Source: UBA1494_A sp963973975 (lineage in GTDB: Bacteria; Bacteroidota; Bacteroidia; Flavobacteriales_E; Vicingaceae). From it: DNA of 64,000 nucleotides. Location: positions 124,001 through 188,000 of the forward strand of contig CAXBCF010000002.1 of the NCBI GenBank assembly GCA_963973975.1, in the 5' to 3' direction. Made by a program: the position numbers and the translations under genes. This document shows, one piece after another, positions 24,589 through 34,024 of the stretch; positions within the stretch are counted from its first letter, which is position 1, and each line of letters opens with the position of its first letter. The notes under the pieces are model-generated. The model was given only the letters and a program-made list of their open reading frames with translations, was not told the origin of the DNA and made no database searches.

Positions 24589-25995
24589 ATGAAAATCGAA
24601 CAAATATATACGGGATGTTTAGCACAAGGTGCTTATTTCATCGAAAGTGATGGCGAAGTAGCAATCATTGATCCACTTAGAGAAGTGAAGCCTTACTTAG
24701 AGAAAGTTGCTAAAGCCAATGCAAAAGTGAAATATATTTTAGAAACACATTTTCATGCTGATTTTGTAAGTGGTCATATTACTTTGGCAAAGGAAACTGG
24801 TGCGAAGATTATTTATGGACCTACTGCAAAACCAACTTTTGAAGCACACATTGCTAAAGATGGTGAGGTTTTTCATTTAGGAAAAATTACTATAACAGCA
24901 CTGCACACTCCAGGTCATACCATGGAAAGTACCACCTATTTATTGAAAGATGAAAATGGGAAAGACCACGCGATTTTTACAGGAGATACCTTATTTCTTG
25001 GAGATGTAGGTCGACCTGATTTAGCTCAAAAAGCTGCTAATATGACACAAGAAGATTTAGCGGGAATTCTTTTTGACAGCTTGAGAAATAAAATCATGCC
25101 TTTGGCTGATGATGTTACTGTTTATCCTGCGCATGGAGCAGGTTCTGCTTGTGGTAAAAACATGATGAAGGAAACAGTTGATACTTTAGGCAACCAAAAA
25201 AAGGTAAATTATGCGTTGAGAGCAGACATGACTAAAGAAGAATTTGTGAAAGAAGTAACAGATGGTTTACTTCCTCCGCCACAATATTTTCCTTTGAATG
25301 TAAAAATGAACAAGGAAGGGTATGAAGATATCGATAAAATATTACTAAGAGGTACTCAAGCACTTTCTCCAGATGCCTTTGAGGCAGCAGCGAATGAAAC
25401 AGCTGCAGTAATTTTAGATGTACGTTATCAAAATGATTTTGTAAAAGGACATATTCCTCAATCAATTTTTATTGGACTAGATGGAGACTTTGCACCATGG
25501 GTTGGTGCTTTAATAGCTGATGTGAAACAAGCAATTTTAATTGTAGCACCTGAAGGAAGAGAAGAAGAAGCTGTTACACGCTTAGCTCGTGTTGGCTTTG
25601 ATCATACTCTAGGATTCTTGAAAGGAGGGTTTGAAGCTTGGGAAAAATCTGGAAAAGAAATAGACAAAGTTCAATCAATTTCTCCTGAAATGTATGAAAA
25701 GAATTATAGCAAGCACCCAACCTTTGATGTTAGAAAACAAAGTGAGTATCAAGCTGAGCATGTTGAAAATGCTAACAATACACCCTTAGATTTTTTAAAC
25801 AACCATTTAGAAGCATTTCCAGATCAGGAAGACTTTTATGTGCATTGTGCCGGTGGTTATCGCTCAGTAATTGCAAGTTCAATCTTAAAATCTCGAGGCA
25901 TTCATAACCTTATAAATGTAGAAGGAGGGATGGATCAAATTAAAAAGTTAAGCATTCCTACAACAGATTATGTTTGTCCAACTACTTTGAAGTAA
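24589..25995 (+). CDS. Metallo-beta-lactamase/double rhodanese fusion, persulfide dioxygenase-like
   Basis: The product has 468 residues from the ATG at 24589; an upstream TTG is inside the promoter. Residues about 1-210 are a metallo-beta-lactamase fold: THFHADFVSGH, the line TGDTLFLGDVGRPDLA and YPAHGAGSACGKNM, as in ETHE1-type persulfide dioxygenases, which oxidise persulfide to sulfite. Two rhodanese domains follow. The first (DVRYQNDFVKGHIP) has no cysteine at the active-site loop (VAPEGREEE), so it is probably structural. The second has CAGGYRS with the catalytic cysteine. The gene pairs with the TSUP permease under related operators. Confidence 0.9.
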   Translation: MKIEQIYTGCLAQGAYFIESDGEVAIIDPLREVKPYLEKVAKANAKVKYILETHFHADFVSGHITLAKETGAKIIYGPTAKPTFEAHIAKDGEVFHLGKITITALHTPGHTMESTTYLLKDENGKDHAIFTGDTLFLGDVGRPDLAQKAANMTQEDLAGILFDSLRNKIMPLADDVTVYPAHGAGSACGKNMMKETVDTLGNQKKVNYALRADMTKEEFVKEVTDGLLPPPQYFPLNVKMNKEGYEDIDKILLRGTQALSPDAFEAAANETAAVILDVRYQNDFVKGHIPQSIFIGLDGDFAPWVGALIADVKQAILIVAPEGREEEAVTRLARVGFDHTLGFLKGGFEAWEKSGKEIDKVQSISPEMYEKNYSKHPTFDVRKQSEYQAEHVENANNTPLDFLNNHLEAFPDQEDFYVHCAGGYRSVIASSILKSRGIHNLINVEGGMDQIKKLSIPTTDYVCPTTLK

Positions 25996-26089
25996 AAATG
26001 GAAGTTTGAAGACGAAAGTTTGAAGATTATTAATTAAAAATAATGAGCAGACTTTAAATGCGTTTGTTTTATAACTGATTTTAATTGCT

Positions 26090-26953
26090 TTACTCTTTTT
26101 TCTTTCTAAATCCATATAAACTTTGCCCGATAAAGTCTTTAGGGAATTGATCATCACCTTCAAAGCCCAATTCAATTTCTCCATTTTGATCGGGAACGTG
26201 ATGAGTTCCGAAAATGTAGTCCCAAAGACTCAAGCTAATCCCGAAGTTGATTCCAAAGCGTCCTTTTGGAAGATGATAAGCATGATGGTATAAATGCATC
26301 ACAGGATTATTGAAAATATATTTCAAAGGACCATATGTTAATTTTATATTGGCATGATTTAAATGGCCAATGCTAATGGCAGTAAAGTGCACGATGTAAG
26401 CTTGCTCAGGTTCGAAGCCTCCTAGCAACATAATGGCAACGGTCTTTAGTGGTTTATAGAGGATGTTTTCCATCCAATGGTAACGAAGATGAGCAGCAAA
26501 GCCCATTTCTTTTACAGAGTGATGAACTTTATGAAACTCCCAAAATGCAGGTATTTTATGGAGCATCACATGTGTGAACCATTGCACAAAATCCAATAAC
26601 AAGAAAAATAGAAGTAATTCAGCCCAAAATGGGAAGGCTGTAAGATCTATCAGAGCAAAGCTTTGCAAACTCAGACCGACTTTGCCGAATCCGAGTTCCA
26701 ATAAAGCATAAACACCGCTAATTACAATTGCAAAAATGAAGAAATTAAAAAATAGGTAGAAAGCATCAAGCCAAAAGTCTTTTCGGATTACTTTTTGATT
26801 TTTTCTCCATGGAAAAAGTATTTCTAAGCCCCATACTAATAGCGATAAGGTTATTAAACCCCAAAAATAATTGGTGTACCACGGCACTTGAAATGTGATG
26901 GAATTCCAAGTCCAATTTAATGTATTTAGAAAAGCCTCAAAAAAGTATTCCAT
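26090..26953 (-). CDS. Sterol desaturase/fatty acid hydroxylase family membrane protein
   Basis: The product has 287 residues with several membrane segments in the first half. It contains the histidine clusters of the diiron family in order: HVMLH (H-x3-H), HKVHHS, and MHLYHHAYHLP, plus a later HHVPDQ. This family inserts oxygen into alkyl chains or sterols. The substrate is unknown. A perfect AGTAACAATTGTTACT palindrome lies upstream, matching the operators of the sulfur module, so it may be controlled by the same Crp/Fnr regulator. It is convergent with the MBL/rhodanese gene. Confidence 0.9.
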   Translation of the reverse strand: MEYFFEAFLNTLNWTWNSITFQVPWYTNYFWGLITLSLLVWGLEILFPWRKNQKVIRKDFWLDAFYLFFNFFIFAIVISGVYALLELGFGKVGLSLQSFALIDLTAFPFWAELLLFFLLLDFVQWFTHVMLHKIPAFWEFHKVHHSVKEMGFAAHLRYHWMENILYKPLKTVAIMLLGGFEPEQAYIVHFTAISIGHLNHANIKLTYGPLKYIFNNPVMHLYHHAYHLPKGRFGINFGISLSLWDYIFGTHHVPDQNGEIELGFEGDDQFPKDFIGQSLYGFRKKKE

Positions 26954-27005
26954 TTTGTATCAAATTCAGATAGCTGTAAAATTAGGTGTTTATCAAATTT
27001 ATTAA

Positions 27006-27021
27006 AGTAACAATTGTTACT
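27006..27021. promoter_or_regulatory. Perfect 16-base palindrome operator before the sterol desaturase-family gene
   Basis: AGTAACAATTGTTACT is a perfect palindrome containing GTAAC-N4-GTTAC. On the minus strand it is followed directly by TAAATTTG (26994-27001), a TAnnTTTG -7 element, and the gene starts at 26953. Confidence 0.75.
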
Positions 27022-27051
27022 GGTTTCATGTTTTCAGATACACTAAAATAA

Positions 27052-27085
27052 AAAACGGCAGCAAATAGTTGCTGCCGTTTTATTG
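27052..27085 (-). terminator. Intrinsic terminator of the POT transporter gene
   Basis: AAAACGGCAGCAA (27052-27064) and TTGCTGCCGTTTT (27069-27081) pair perfectly over 13 bases with a loop of four (ATAG on the plus strand). T runs on both sides allow either direction. It lies 24 bases after the transporter's stop. Confidence 0.92.
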
Positions 27086-27105
27086 ATTGTATTTTAATCT
27101 ATTTT

Positions 27106-28611
27106 TTACTCTACTCCGTGCATGAGTTTTTTGAGGGGTTTATTAAATATTGCTATTAAAACAGCAATACTTAACAAAACATAGCCAATTGTAGAGAAAA
27201 CTTCGGTGTATTTTGCTAAGCCTTCTTCAGAAGTTAAGGCAACACCGTCATCACCATGTCCTCCAGTTAGGGCAGCAATTTTGCCACCAACGTAATTGGC
27301 TATTGCAAAACTTAAAAACCATGCTCCCATAGCTGTTCCAGAGACTGATTTTGGAGAAAGTTTAGTAACCATTGATAACCCAATAGGAGATAAAAATAAT
27401 TCTCCTGTTGTATGTAATAGATAAACAAAAACAAGAGTCAATAATGGAACTTGGAAAGAATCATTTACAAATTGTAAACCAACTAATGTAACTAAAAATC
27501 CTAGGCCTAATTGTAAGATACCCAGCGAAAACTTCATTGGGATGCTTGGATTTTTACCCATTTTAGAGAGCTTTACCCACATTACTGAGAAAATTGATCC
27601 AAAGGTGATGATGAAAAATGGATTGAAAAACTGGGTCATAGATGCAGGCATATCCCATCCTAAAATACCACGATCTACATTTCGGTCTGCAAATAAAGTC
27701 AATGAGGTACCGGCTTGTTCAAAACATGCCCAAAATGTTATGTTAATTATCATGAAAATAATCAATGCAATCATTCGATCTTTCCAAATAGAAATGTTTT
27801 TTTCTTGATCTTCTTTAATGCCAGATTTAACCATTGCTATTGATATGTATAAAAACAAACCAAGTAAAATGTAATCCATGAATTCATTTTTTAGAATTAG
27901 GATATAGCACAATGGTATTAATAACAGCGAACCATAGGTTATAGCTTGAACATAAGTAATAGGACCAAGTTTCTTTTTTCCAGCTTCTGTGATTTCTAAA
28001 CCCTCTGCAGCTGCATAGTTTTTTCTTCCAGACCAAAAAATTAAAAGTCCAGCAAGCATCCCTATACCGGCAAGTCCAAAACCATATTTAAATCCGTAAG
28101 TTTCACCCACATAGGCAACAAGTGTTGTTGCAAGAAGTGCTCCTATGTTAATGCCTATGTAAAATATCGTAAATCCAGAATCCCTTCTTGGGTCATTGTC
28201 GTGGTAGAGTTTTCCAACAATGGTAGAAATATTCGCTTTAAAATAGCCATTGCCTATAATAATTGCTCCCATTCCAATTAATAACATGGTTTCATTGCCA
28301 CCGAGAATTAAAAACTCGCCAATAGCCATTAAAATTGCACCCAACATTACAGCATAACGATATCCAAGGTATTTATCAGCCATTTTGCCTCCTAAAATAG
28401 GTGCAGCGTAAACTAATCCTGTATAAGCTCCATAAATTAAGGATGCTTCAGCATCGCCTTTCATTAAAGATTTTACTAAGTATAGTGTTAAAAGTGTGCG
28501 CATCCCGTAATAACAGAAACGCTCCCACATTTCTGAGAAAAACAAGGTCATTAAACCCGCTGGTTGTTTTTCTGAAGGGATATCGGCAATCTTATTTGTT
28601 GGAGTCTTCAT
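27106..28611 (-). CDS. POT-family proton-coupled peptide transporter
   Basis: The product has 501 residues with about twelve to fourteen membrane segments. The proton-linked motif ExxERFxYY appears as EMWERFCYYGMR near residue 30. PILGGKMADKYLGYR and FTIFYIGINIGALL (the PTR2 signature) follow, and LSPIGLSMVTKLSP lies in the C-terminal half. It imports di- and tripeptides using the proton gradient. A DPP IV-like exopeptidase that releases dipeptides lies directly upstream on the same strand, a functional pair. A strong terminator follows. Confidence 0.93.
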   Translation of the reverse strand: MKTPTNKIADIPSEKQPAGLMTLFFSEMWERFCYYGMRTLLTLYLVKSLMKGDAEASLIYGAYTGLVYAAPILGGKMADKYLGYRYAVMLGAILMAIGEFLILGGNETMLLIGMGAIIIGNGYFKANISTIVGKLYHDNDPRRDSGFTIFYIGINIGALLATTLVAYVGETYGFKYGFGLAGIGMLAGLLIFWSGRKNYAAAEGLEITEAGKKKLGPITYVQAITYGSLLLIPLCYILILKNEFMDYILLGLFLYISIAMVKSGIKEDQEKNISIWKDRMIALIIFMIINITFWACFEQAGTSLTLFADRNVDRGILGWDMPASMTQFFNPFFIITFGSIFSVMWVKLSKMGKNPSIPMKFSLGILQLGLGFLVTLVGLQFVNDSFQVPLLTLVFVYLLHTTGELFLSPIGLSMVTKLSPKSVSGTAMGAWFLSFAIANYVGGKIAALTGGHGDDGVALTSEEGLAKYTEVFSTIGYVLLSIAVLIAIFNKPLKKLMHGVE

Positions 28612-28668
28612 AAAGTTTAGTTAAATTAAAATTTCGATAAAAATATATTTTTTTTTGATAATTAAGCT

Positions 28669-30906
28669 TTAAAGGTTACTTTCTATAAAATCAGTCATTT
28701 TTTGATACAAATGATAACGAGTGTTTCCGCCATAAATGCCATGATTCCTATTGGGATAAACAAATAAATCAAATTGTTTATCGGCCTTAACGAGTGCATT
28801 AATCATCTCTGTAGTGTTTTGCAAATGCACGTTATCATCAGCCATTCCGTGAACTAAAAGGTATTTTCCTTCTAACTTTTCTACATGATTGATAGGGGAG
28901 TTGTCATCATAACCCTCTTCATTTTCTTGCGGAGTTTGCATGTATCGTTCCGTGTAAATTGAATCATAAAAGCGCCAATTGGTAACAGGAGCAACTGCAA
29001 TTGCAGCTTTAAAATAGGCTGCTCCTTTTAAAATACAAAGTGATGACATGTAGCCACCGTAACTCCATCCTTGAACGCCAATTCTAGCTCCATCAACATA
29101 GTCTAAACTAGCCAGGTATTTTGCAGTCTCAATTTGATCCATGGTTTCGTATTTACCCAATTGCTTGTAAGTGATTTTTTTAAAATCAGCACCACGGGCT
29201 CCTGTACCTCTGTTGTCTACTGAAACTACAATGTAACCTCTTTGAGCTAAATGTTGGTGCCAAAAGTAATTGGCTCCACCCCAAGAGTTGGTCACAGTTT
29301 GTGAACCTGGACCACCATATATAGTTAAAAACACTGGATATTGTTGATTTGGATTGAAATCTGCAGGTTTAATCATCCAACCATTTAATTCTACTCCTTC
29401 AGAAGTTTTGAAACTAAAAAAAGTCTTTGGACTGATTTCATAAGTTTCCAGCTTTTTCTTAAGCGCTTCATTGTCTTTTAAAACCCGAATTTCTTTTCCA
29501 GAATTGTTTTGCAAACTGATGTAGTAAGGGTCATTTGCCCTTGTGTGGTAATTGATAAAATAAGCAAAGCTTTTACTGAAAACAGCAGAATTTGTTCCCG
29601 TTTTTGAGCTGATTTCCTTTTTATTTTTTCCGTTAAAGTCAATGCTGTAAATGTTTCTATCTATTGGACTTCTTTCAGCAGATTGATAATACAATACCTT
29701 GTTTTTTTCATCCATTCCGTAGAATTCAGTCACCTCCCAATTACCTTTGGTAAGTTGATTCTTTAAACTGCCATCGATGTTGTACAAGTAGAGGTGTTTG
29801 AATCCGCTTTTCTCACTGAGGATTAAAAAATAGTTTTGATCTTCAGAAAAGTGAACCTCAAAAGGCATTTCAATGTAGGTGTCACTTTTTTCGGTATGAA
29901 TGACTTTACTGCTTCCATCTTCCGCATTTACACGATTAATTTTTAACTCATTTTGATGACGGTTGGAACTCATCACAGCCAATTGATTTGAATTCTTCGT
30001 CCATTTTATTGAAGTCAAATACTCATAAGCTTGATTGAGTTTTACATCAATTGTTTTAGCTGCTTTCAATTGATAAATTTTAATTGAAACCTTGGCATTT
30101 TCTTCACCAGCTTTTGGATATTTAAATTGATAATCAGAAGGGTAGAGCCCGTCATACATTTTCATGTTCCATTGTTTTACGGCATTTTCATCAAATCGAT
30201 AAAACGCTATTTTTTCTCCGTCAGGTGACCATTCAAAGGCTTTTGAAAGTTCTAGTTCTTCTTCATACACCCAGTCTGAGGCTCCATTGATTATTTTGTT
30301 TTTTTCTCCGTCTGTCGTGATTTGAATTGTTTTATTAGTTGCAAAATCTTTGTAAAATAAATTGTTGTTAACGACAAAAGCTACCTTGTTTCCCTGAGGA
30401 GAAAAATCGGCATACAATTGTTTTTCACCATCATAAAGTTGCTCCAACTTTTTGCTTTTTAAATCATATACATAATAATAAGCCTTGCTTGACCTTCGGT
30501 AAATGGCTTCCACTTCATTGGCAATTAAAACCTTTTTTTCATCTGCTGAAAATTGATAATCATCCATGGAAATAGTTTCTCCATTGAATTTTAAATCTGT
30601 TGCATCAATTAATGTTGCCATTTTTTTACCAGACTTATAATTGTATTTAACCAATTGATTGCCTTTTTCGCCTCTTTCAAGTACGGTGTAATGCAAACCA
30701 TCATTCATTGAACGAAGCCCACGAACACTTTCAGGATTAAATTCATAAGTTTTCCAAATATCAGATAAACTGATTTTCTTTTTCTCGATTTCAACAGAAA
30801 CTTCTCGGTCTACAGGTGGTTCTTTGTCAACTTGTTCAATTTGAGCTAAAGCTTGATAAGCGATTAATTGAGTGGCTAAAAGTAGCAATGCAACTATTTT
30901 TTTCAT
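28669..30906 (-). CDS. Exported dipeptidyl peptidase IV-like S9 peptidase
   Basis: The product has 745 residues with a signal peptide (about 1-21). Residues about 60-470 form a beta-propeller with the paired glutamates of DPP IV (DWVYEEELELSKAF) that bind the substrate N-terminus. The alpha/beta hydrolase domain follows. The triad is Ser615 (GWSYGGYMS), Asp690 (GMADDNVHL) and His722 (NRNHGIYGG). The enzyme removes X-Pro or X-Ala dipeptides in the periplasm. The released dipeptides could be taken up by the POT transporter encoded next, 57 bases downstream. Confidence 0.94.
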   Translation of the reverse strand: MKKIVALLLLATQLIAYQALAQIEQVDKEPPVDREVSVEIEKKKISLSDIWKTYEFNPESVRGLRSMNDGLHYTVLERGEKGNQLVKYNYKSGKKMATLIDATDLKFNGETISMDDYQFSADEKKVLIANEVEAIYRRSSKAYYYVYDLKSKKLEQLYDGEKQLYADFSPQGNKVAFVVNNNLFYKDFATNKTIQITTDGEKNKIINGASDWVYEEELELSKAFEWSPDGEKIAFYRFDENAVKQWNMKMYDGLYPSDYQFKYPKAGEENAKVSIKIYQLKAAKTIDVKLNQAYEYLTSIKWTKNSNQLAVMSSNRHQNELKINRVNAEDGSSKVIHTEKSDTYIEMPFEVHFSEDQNYFLILSEKSGFKHLYLYNIDGSLKNQLTKGNWEVTEFYGMDEKNKVLYYQSAERSPIDRNIYSIDFNGKNKKEISSKTGTNSAVFSKSFAYFINYHTRANDPYYISLQNNSGKEIRVLKDNEALKKKLETYEISPKTFFSFKTSEGVELNGWMIKPADFNPNQQYPVFLTIYGGPGSQTVTNSWGGANYFWHQHLAQRGYIVVSVDNRGTGARGADFKKITYKQLGKYETMDQIETAKYLASLDYVDGARIGVQGWSYGGYMSSLCILKGAAYFKAAIAVAPVTNWRFYDSIYTERYMQTPQENEEGYDDNSPINHVEKLEGKYLLVHGMADDNVHLQNTTEMINALVKADKQFDLFVYPNRNHGIYGGNTRYHLYQKMTDFIESNL

Positions 30907-30989
30907 AAATCTATTGTTTTTCTTTGGTCTCTATTATTTTAGAATGCCGAATTTAACCAAATTTGAAAAGAATAAAATTTAATTTAACC

Positions 30990-32411
30990 ATGTACGATAC
31001 TTTAGTGTGGGGTAGAATAAATGATGAGGATTTAATTCATTTTGAAGCCCTTGTAGGAAAGGACCAAGTTGTTGTTGATCAAAATCGCTTGAAAGAGTAT
31101 GACCACGATTACACGGAAGACTTGCATTTTTTACCACAAGTGGTTCTAATTCCTCAAACTGCTAATCAAATTGCTGCTGTATTGAAACACTGCAATCTGC
31201 GAAAAATTCCGTTAACAGTTCGTGGTGCTGGAACAGGATTAAGTGGTGGTGCGCTGCCCATCCACGGTGGTGTTCTCCTCAGCATGGAAAAAATGAATCG
31301 AATTTTGGAAATCGATGAACGAAACCTACAAGCTACTGTAGAACCTGGTGTGATTACTCAAGTTTTTCAAGAAGCGGTTGAAGCCAAAGGACTTTTTTAC
31401 CCACCTGATCCTGCTAGTAAAGGAAGTTGTTTTATTGGTGGAAATTTGGCTGAAAATAGTGGTGGTCCAAAAGCGGTAAAGTATGGCGTAACAAAAGATT
31501 ATGTATTAAATTTAGAAGTTGCCTTGCCCGACGGTCGTTTATTTTGGACAGGTGCCAATGTATTGAAAAATGCCACTGCCTTAAATTTAACGCAATTAAT
31601 GATTGGCAGCGAGGGCACTTTGGGAGTAATTACTAAAGCAGTGTTTAGATTGATTCCACTGCCAAAATTTGATTTATTAATGCTAGTACCTTTTCGAAAA
31701 GCGGAACAAGCCTGTGAGGCAGTTTCTGCAATATTCAGTTTGGGCATCACACCTTCGGGTTTGGAGTTTATGGAACGAGATGCATTGGATTTTGCCAAAC
31801 AATATATTCCTGGAATCGAGCTAGAAATTGAAGTAGGTGTCGAGGCGCATTTACTGATTGAATTAGATGGCAATTACCAAGATGTATTACTGAAGGAAGC
31901 AGAAGAAATATATAACTTACTCAATCATTACGATTGTGCTGAAGTGCTGATGGCTGATTCTAAAGCTGAAAAAGACAAGCTGTGGAAATTGAGAAGAAGT
32001 TTGGGTGAAGCGGTTAAAAATAATTCCATTTACAAAGAGGAAGATACTGTTGTTAAGCGAGCTGAATTGCCACAATTACTCAAAGGAGTGAAGGCAATTG
32101 GAAAGGAATATGGTTTTCGGTCTGTTTGCTATGGACATGCAGGAGATGGGAATTTACATGTAAATATTTTGAAGGGAGAAATGAGCGATGAGCAATGGCA
32201 AGGCGCTCATTTAAAGCAAGGCATTCGAGAAATATTTAAGCTTTGCAAAGCATTGGGCGGCACCATTTCTGGGGAGCATGGAATTGGCTTGGTGCAAAAG
32301 GAGTACATGGATGTACTTTTTAGTCCTGAGGATATAGCTTTGCAAAAAGCCATTAAGAAAGTATTCGATCCCAATGGAATTTTGAATCCTGGGAAGGTGT
32401 GGATGGATTGA
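30990..32411 (+). CDS. FAD-linked oxidase, glycolate/D-lactate dehydrogenase type
   Basis: The product has 473 residues from the ATG at 30990; an upstream in-frame TTG at 30963 is less likely. The FAD-binding signature PLTVRGAGTGLSGGALPIHG with the covalent-free PP-loop, then GSCFIGGNLAENSGGPKAVKYG and IGSEGTLGVITKAVFRL are typical of GlcD. The C-terminal half ends VCYGHAGDGNLHVNIL, GGTISGEHGIGLVQK and LNPGKVW, which hold the flavin and substrate. It oxidises 2-hydroxyacids; no GlcE or GlcF partner is nearby. Divergent from the DPP gene. Confidence 0.92.
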   Translation: MYDTLVWGRINDEDLIHFEALVGKDQVVVDQNRLKEYDHDYTEDLHFLPQVVLIPQTANQIAAVLKHCNLRKIPLTVRGAGTGLSGGALPIHGGVLLSMEKMNRILEIDERNLQATVEPGVITQVFQEAVEAKGLFYPPDPASKGSCFIGGNLAENSGGPKAVKYGVTKDYVLNLEVALPDGRLFWTGANVLKNATALNLTQLMIGSEGTLGVITKAVFRLIPLPKFDLLMLVPFRKAEQACEAVSAIFSLGITPSGLEFMERDALDFAKQYIPGIELEIEVGVEAHLLIELDGNYQDVLLKEAEEIYNLLNHYDCAEVLMADSKAEKDKLWKLRRSLGEAVKNNSIYKEEDTVVKRAELPQLLKGVKAIGKEYGFRSVCYGHAGDGNLHVNILKGEMSDEQWQGAHLKQGIREIFKLCKALGGTISGEHGIGLVQKEYMDVLFSPEDIALQKAIKKVFDPNGILNPGKVWMD

Positions 32412-32413
32412 AA

Positions 32414-33976
32414 TTAATCTTTTGTTAAAAGATCAGTTAATTTTAACTCTAGTAACTGATTTTCAATACTGATCAACAATTTTCCATTGTTGATGATTGC
32501 TTTTTCAAAATAAGGAAACTCAGCGAGTACTTGATTTTTTGGATCTAATAAAAAAGCATCTTTCTCACTTCTAATTAGTCTGTAGTTCTTAGACTTCAAA
32601 TATGCTGTATATAAAATTGCCTCAGATAATTTTTCAATCGATTCTAGGTCTTTTTTTACTTTCCAAATATTTTTTGACTCATCAGAAACATAAAAGTTAG
32701 AATCGGTTTTCTCATTGATTTCAATAAGCATTGAGTCTAATTTAATGTAATTATCATCAATTAATAGATTTTGTAATTTTTCTTTATAGTTTTCAGAAAT
32801 TTTGACTTTTGCAAGAACTTCTAATTTATTTAAATCAATTTTCACAACCTCATAAGGGAGAAGAAGTGTTAATTGATCTTCCTTAATTGTATAATCTGAA
32901 ATAAAATCAAAAGTTCCGGTCTCAAAATCAGATTGAAATAACTTTTTGCCAGTAGTTTCATCAAAAACTACAAGGTAAGGCTTGCCTCTTAAAGTTTTCC
33001 TATTTTTTTCATTTATGATATAGCCACTGTGAATAAATAATAAGTGATTTTTATATTTTACAATTTCTGATTGTTGTAAGTCTTTACTTGATAAGATATA
33101 CTGCCAAATTGGACTGCCATCTTTTTCAAGTTTTGCTAAGTAATCTTTAGAGGTATAAAAGATTGAAGAGCTATCTTGTATTAAATTTGATCTATTTTCA
33201 GAATTTATACTATTGTTAATGATAGCAACTTGATAGAAAATTATACCACCTACCAAGCCAAACATTATCGCACCTGCTACAGCAGTTCCTACCCCATTAT
33301 TACTTGTGCCACCACCAAAAATTGCATTGTAATCCCAGCCTTCACCGTTAAATATATTTACTTGATGCAATCCTGCACTTGCTATTAGAAAATTACTATC
33401 GTTTACTTGCTGAATATTATTTATTCCGTATTGTCTATTAACTTCTCTTTGCCAAAGCACTCTACCATTCTTTAAATCAACTCCTTCCAAAAAGTTAAAA
33501 TTTGATGGAAATTCTTCAGATTTGTAACCAAAACCAATCAGGTTTAAGGAATCGATAGAAATCAAATTGTGTTTTACCCACCAAACTTTTTCACCACTTA
33601 GGTGATCTATAACTTTGTTTGACTCTGCTGTGTAATGAATAATCAAGCTTCCTTCTTGTAGAATTTCTTCAAATTTGTAGGAAATTTTCATCTTCCAGAG
33701 TATGGAGTCCTTTTTTAGATGATACTGATTAACTACACCGAGGTCTTTCATATTTCCATTGTTTCTCTTTCCTCTAATTTGGAAAGTAATCAAGTCTTCA
33801 TGTAGATGAAAATTATCAATTCGGTCAGCTGATTGATAGATTTTTACGGGAATTTGTTTTTTGGATTTAAGTTCAAACTGCTCATTTAATAGAATGATAT
33901 CTGAATCTTTGTTCTGAGCGGTTAAACTAAATAGAGAAAAGAGAAATAAAAGCGTAAGTAAATAGTTTTTAGTCAT
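32414..33976 (-). CDS. Exported beta-propeller protein with an internal hydrophobic segment
   Basis: The product has 520 residues with a signal peptide (1-20, ending LTAQ). The body consists of repeated strands with lines such as LKNGRVLWQREVNRQYGIN and FDETTGKKLFQSDFE, reminiscent of PQQ-like or BamB-type propellers. Between blades, at about 240-270, is a glycine-rich hydrophobic stretch (GTAVAGAIMFGLVGGIIFYQ) that looks like a membrane helix or an interrupted loop. I do not recognise a family with certainty. It is convergent with the FAD oxidase gene, with only two bases between the stops. Confidence 0.6.
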   Translation of the reverse strand: MTKNYLLTLLFLFSLFSLTAQNKDSDIILLNEQFELKSKKQIPVKIYQSADRIDNFHLHEDLITFQIRGKRNNGNMKDLGVVNQYHLKKDSILWKMKISYKFEEILQEGSLIIHYTAESNKVIDHLSGEKVWWVKHNLISIDSLNLIGFGYKSEEFPSNFNFLEGVDLKNGRVLWQREVNRQYGINNIQQVNDSNFLIASAGLHQVNIFNGEGWDYNAIFGGGTSNNGVGTAVAGAIMFGLVGGIIFYQVAIINNSINSENRSNLIQDSSSIFYTSKDYLAKLEKDGSPIWQYILSSKDLQQSEIVKYKNHLLFIHSGYIINEKNRKTLRGKPYLVVFDETTGKKLFQSDFETGTFDFISDYTIKEDQLTLLLPYEVVKIDLNKLEVLAKVKISENYKEKLQNLLIDDNYIKLDSMLIEINEKTDSNFYVSDESKNIWKVKKDLESIEKLSEAILYTAYLKSKNYRLIRSEKDAFLLDPKNQVLAEFPYFEKAIINNGKLLISIENQLLELKLTDLLTKD

Positions 33977-34024
33977 TTCGGGAATGGGGAGTCAAGAAAT
34001 ATATGCTATGCCAATTCAACAATA

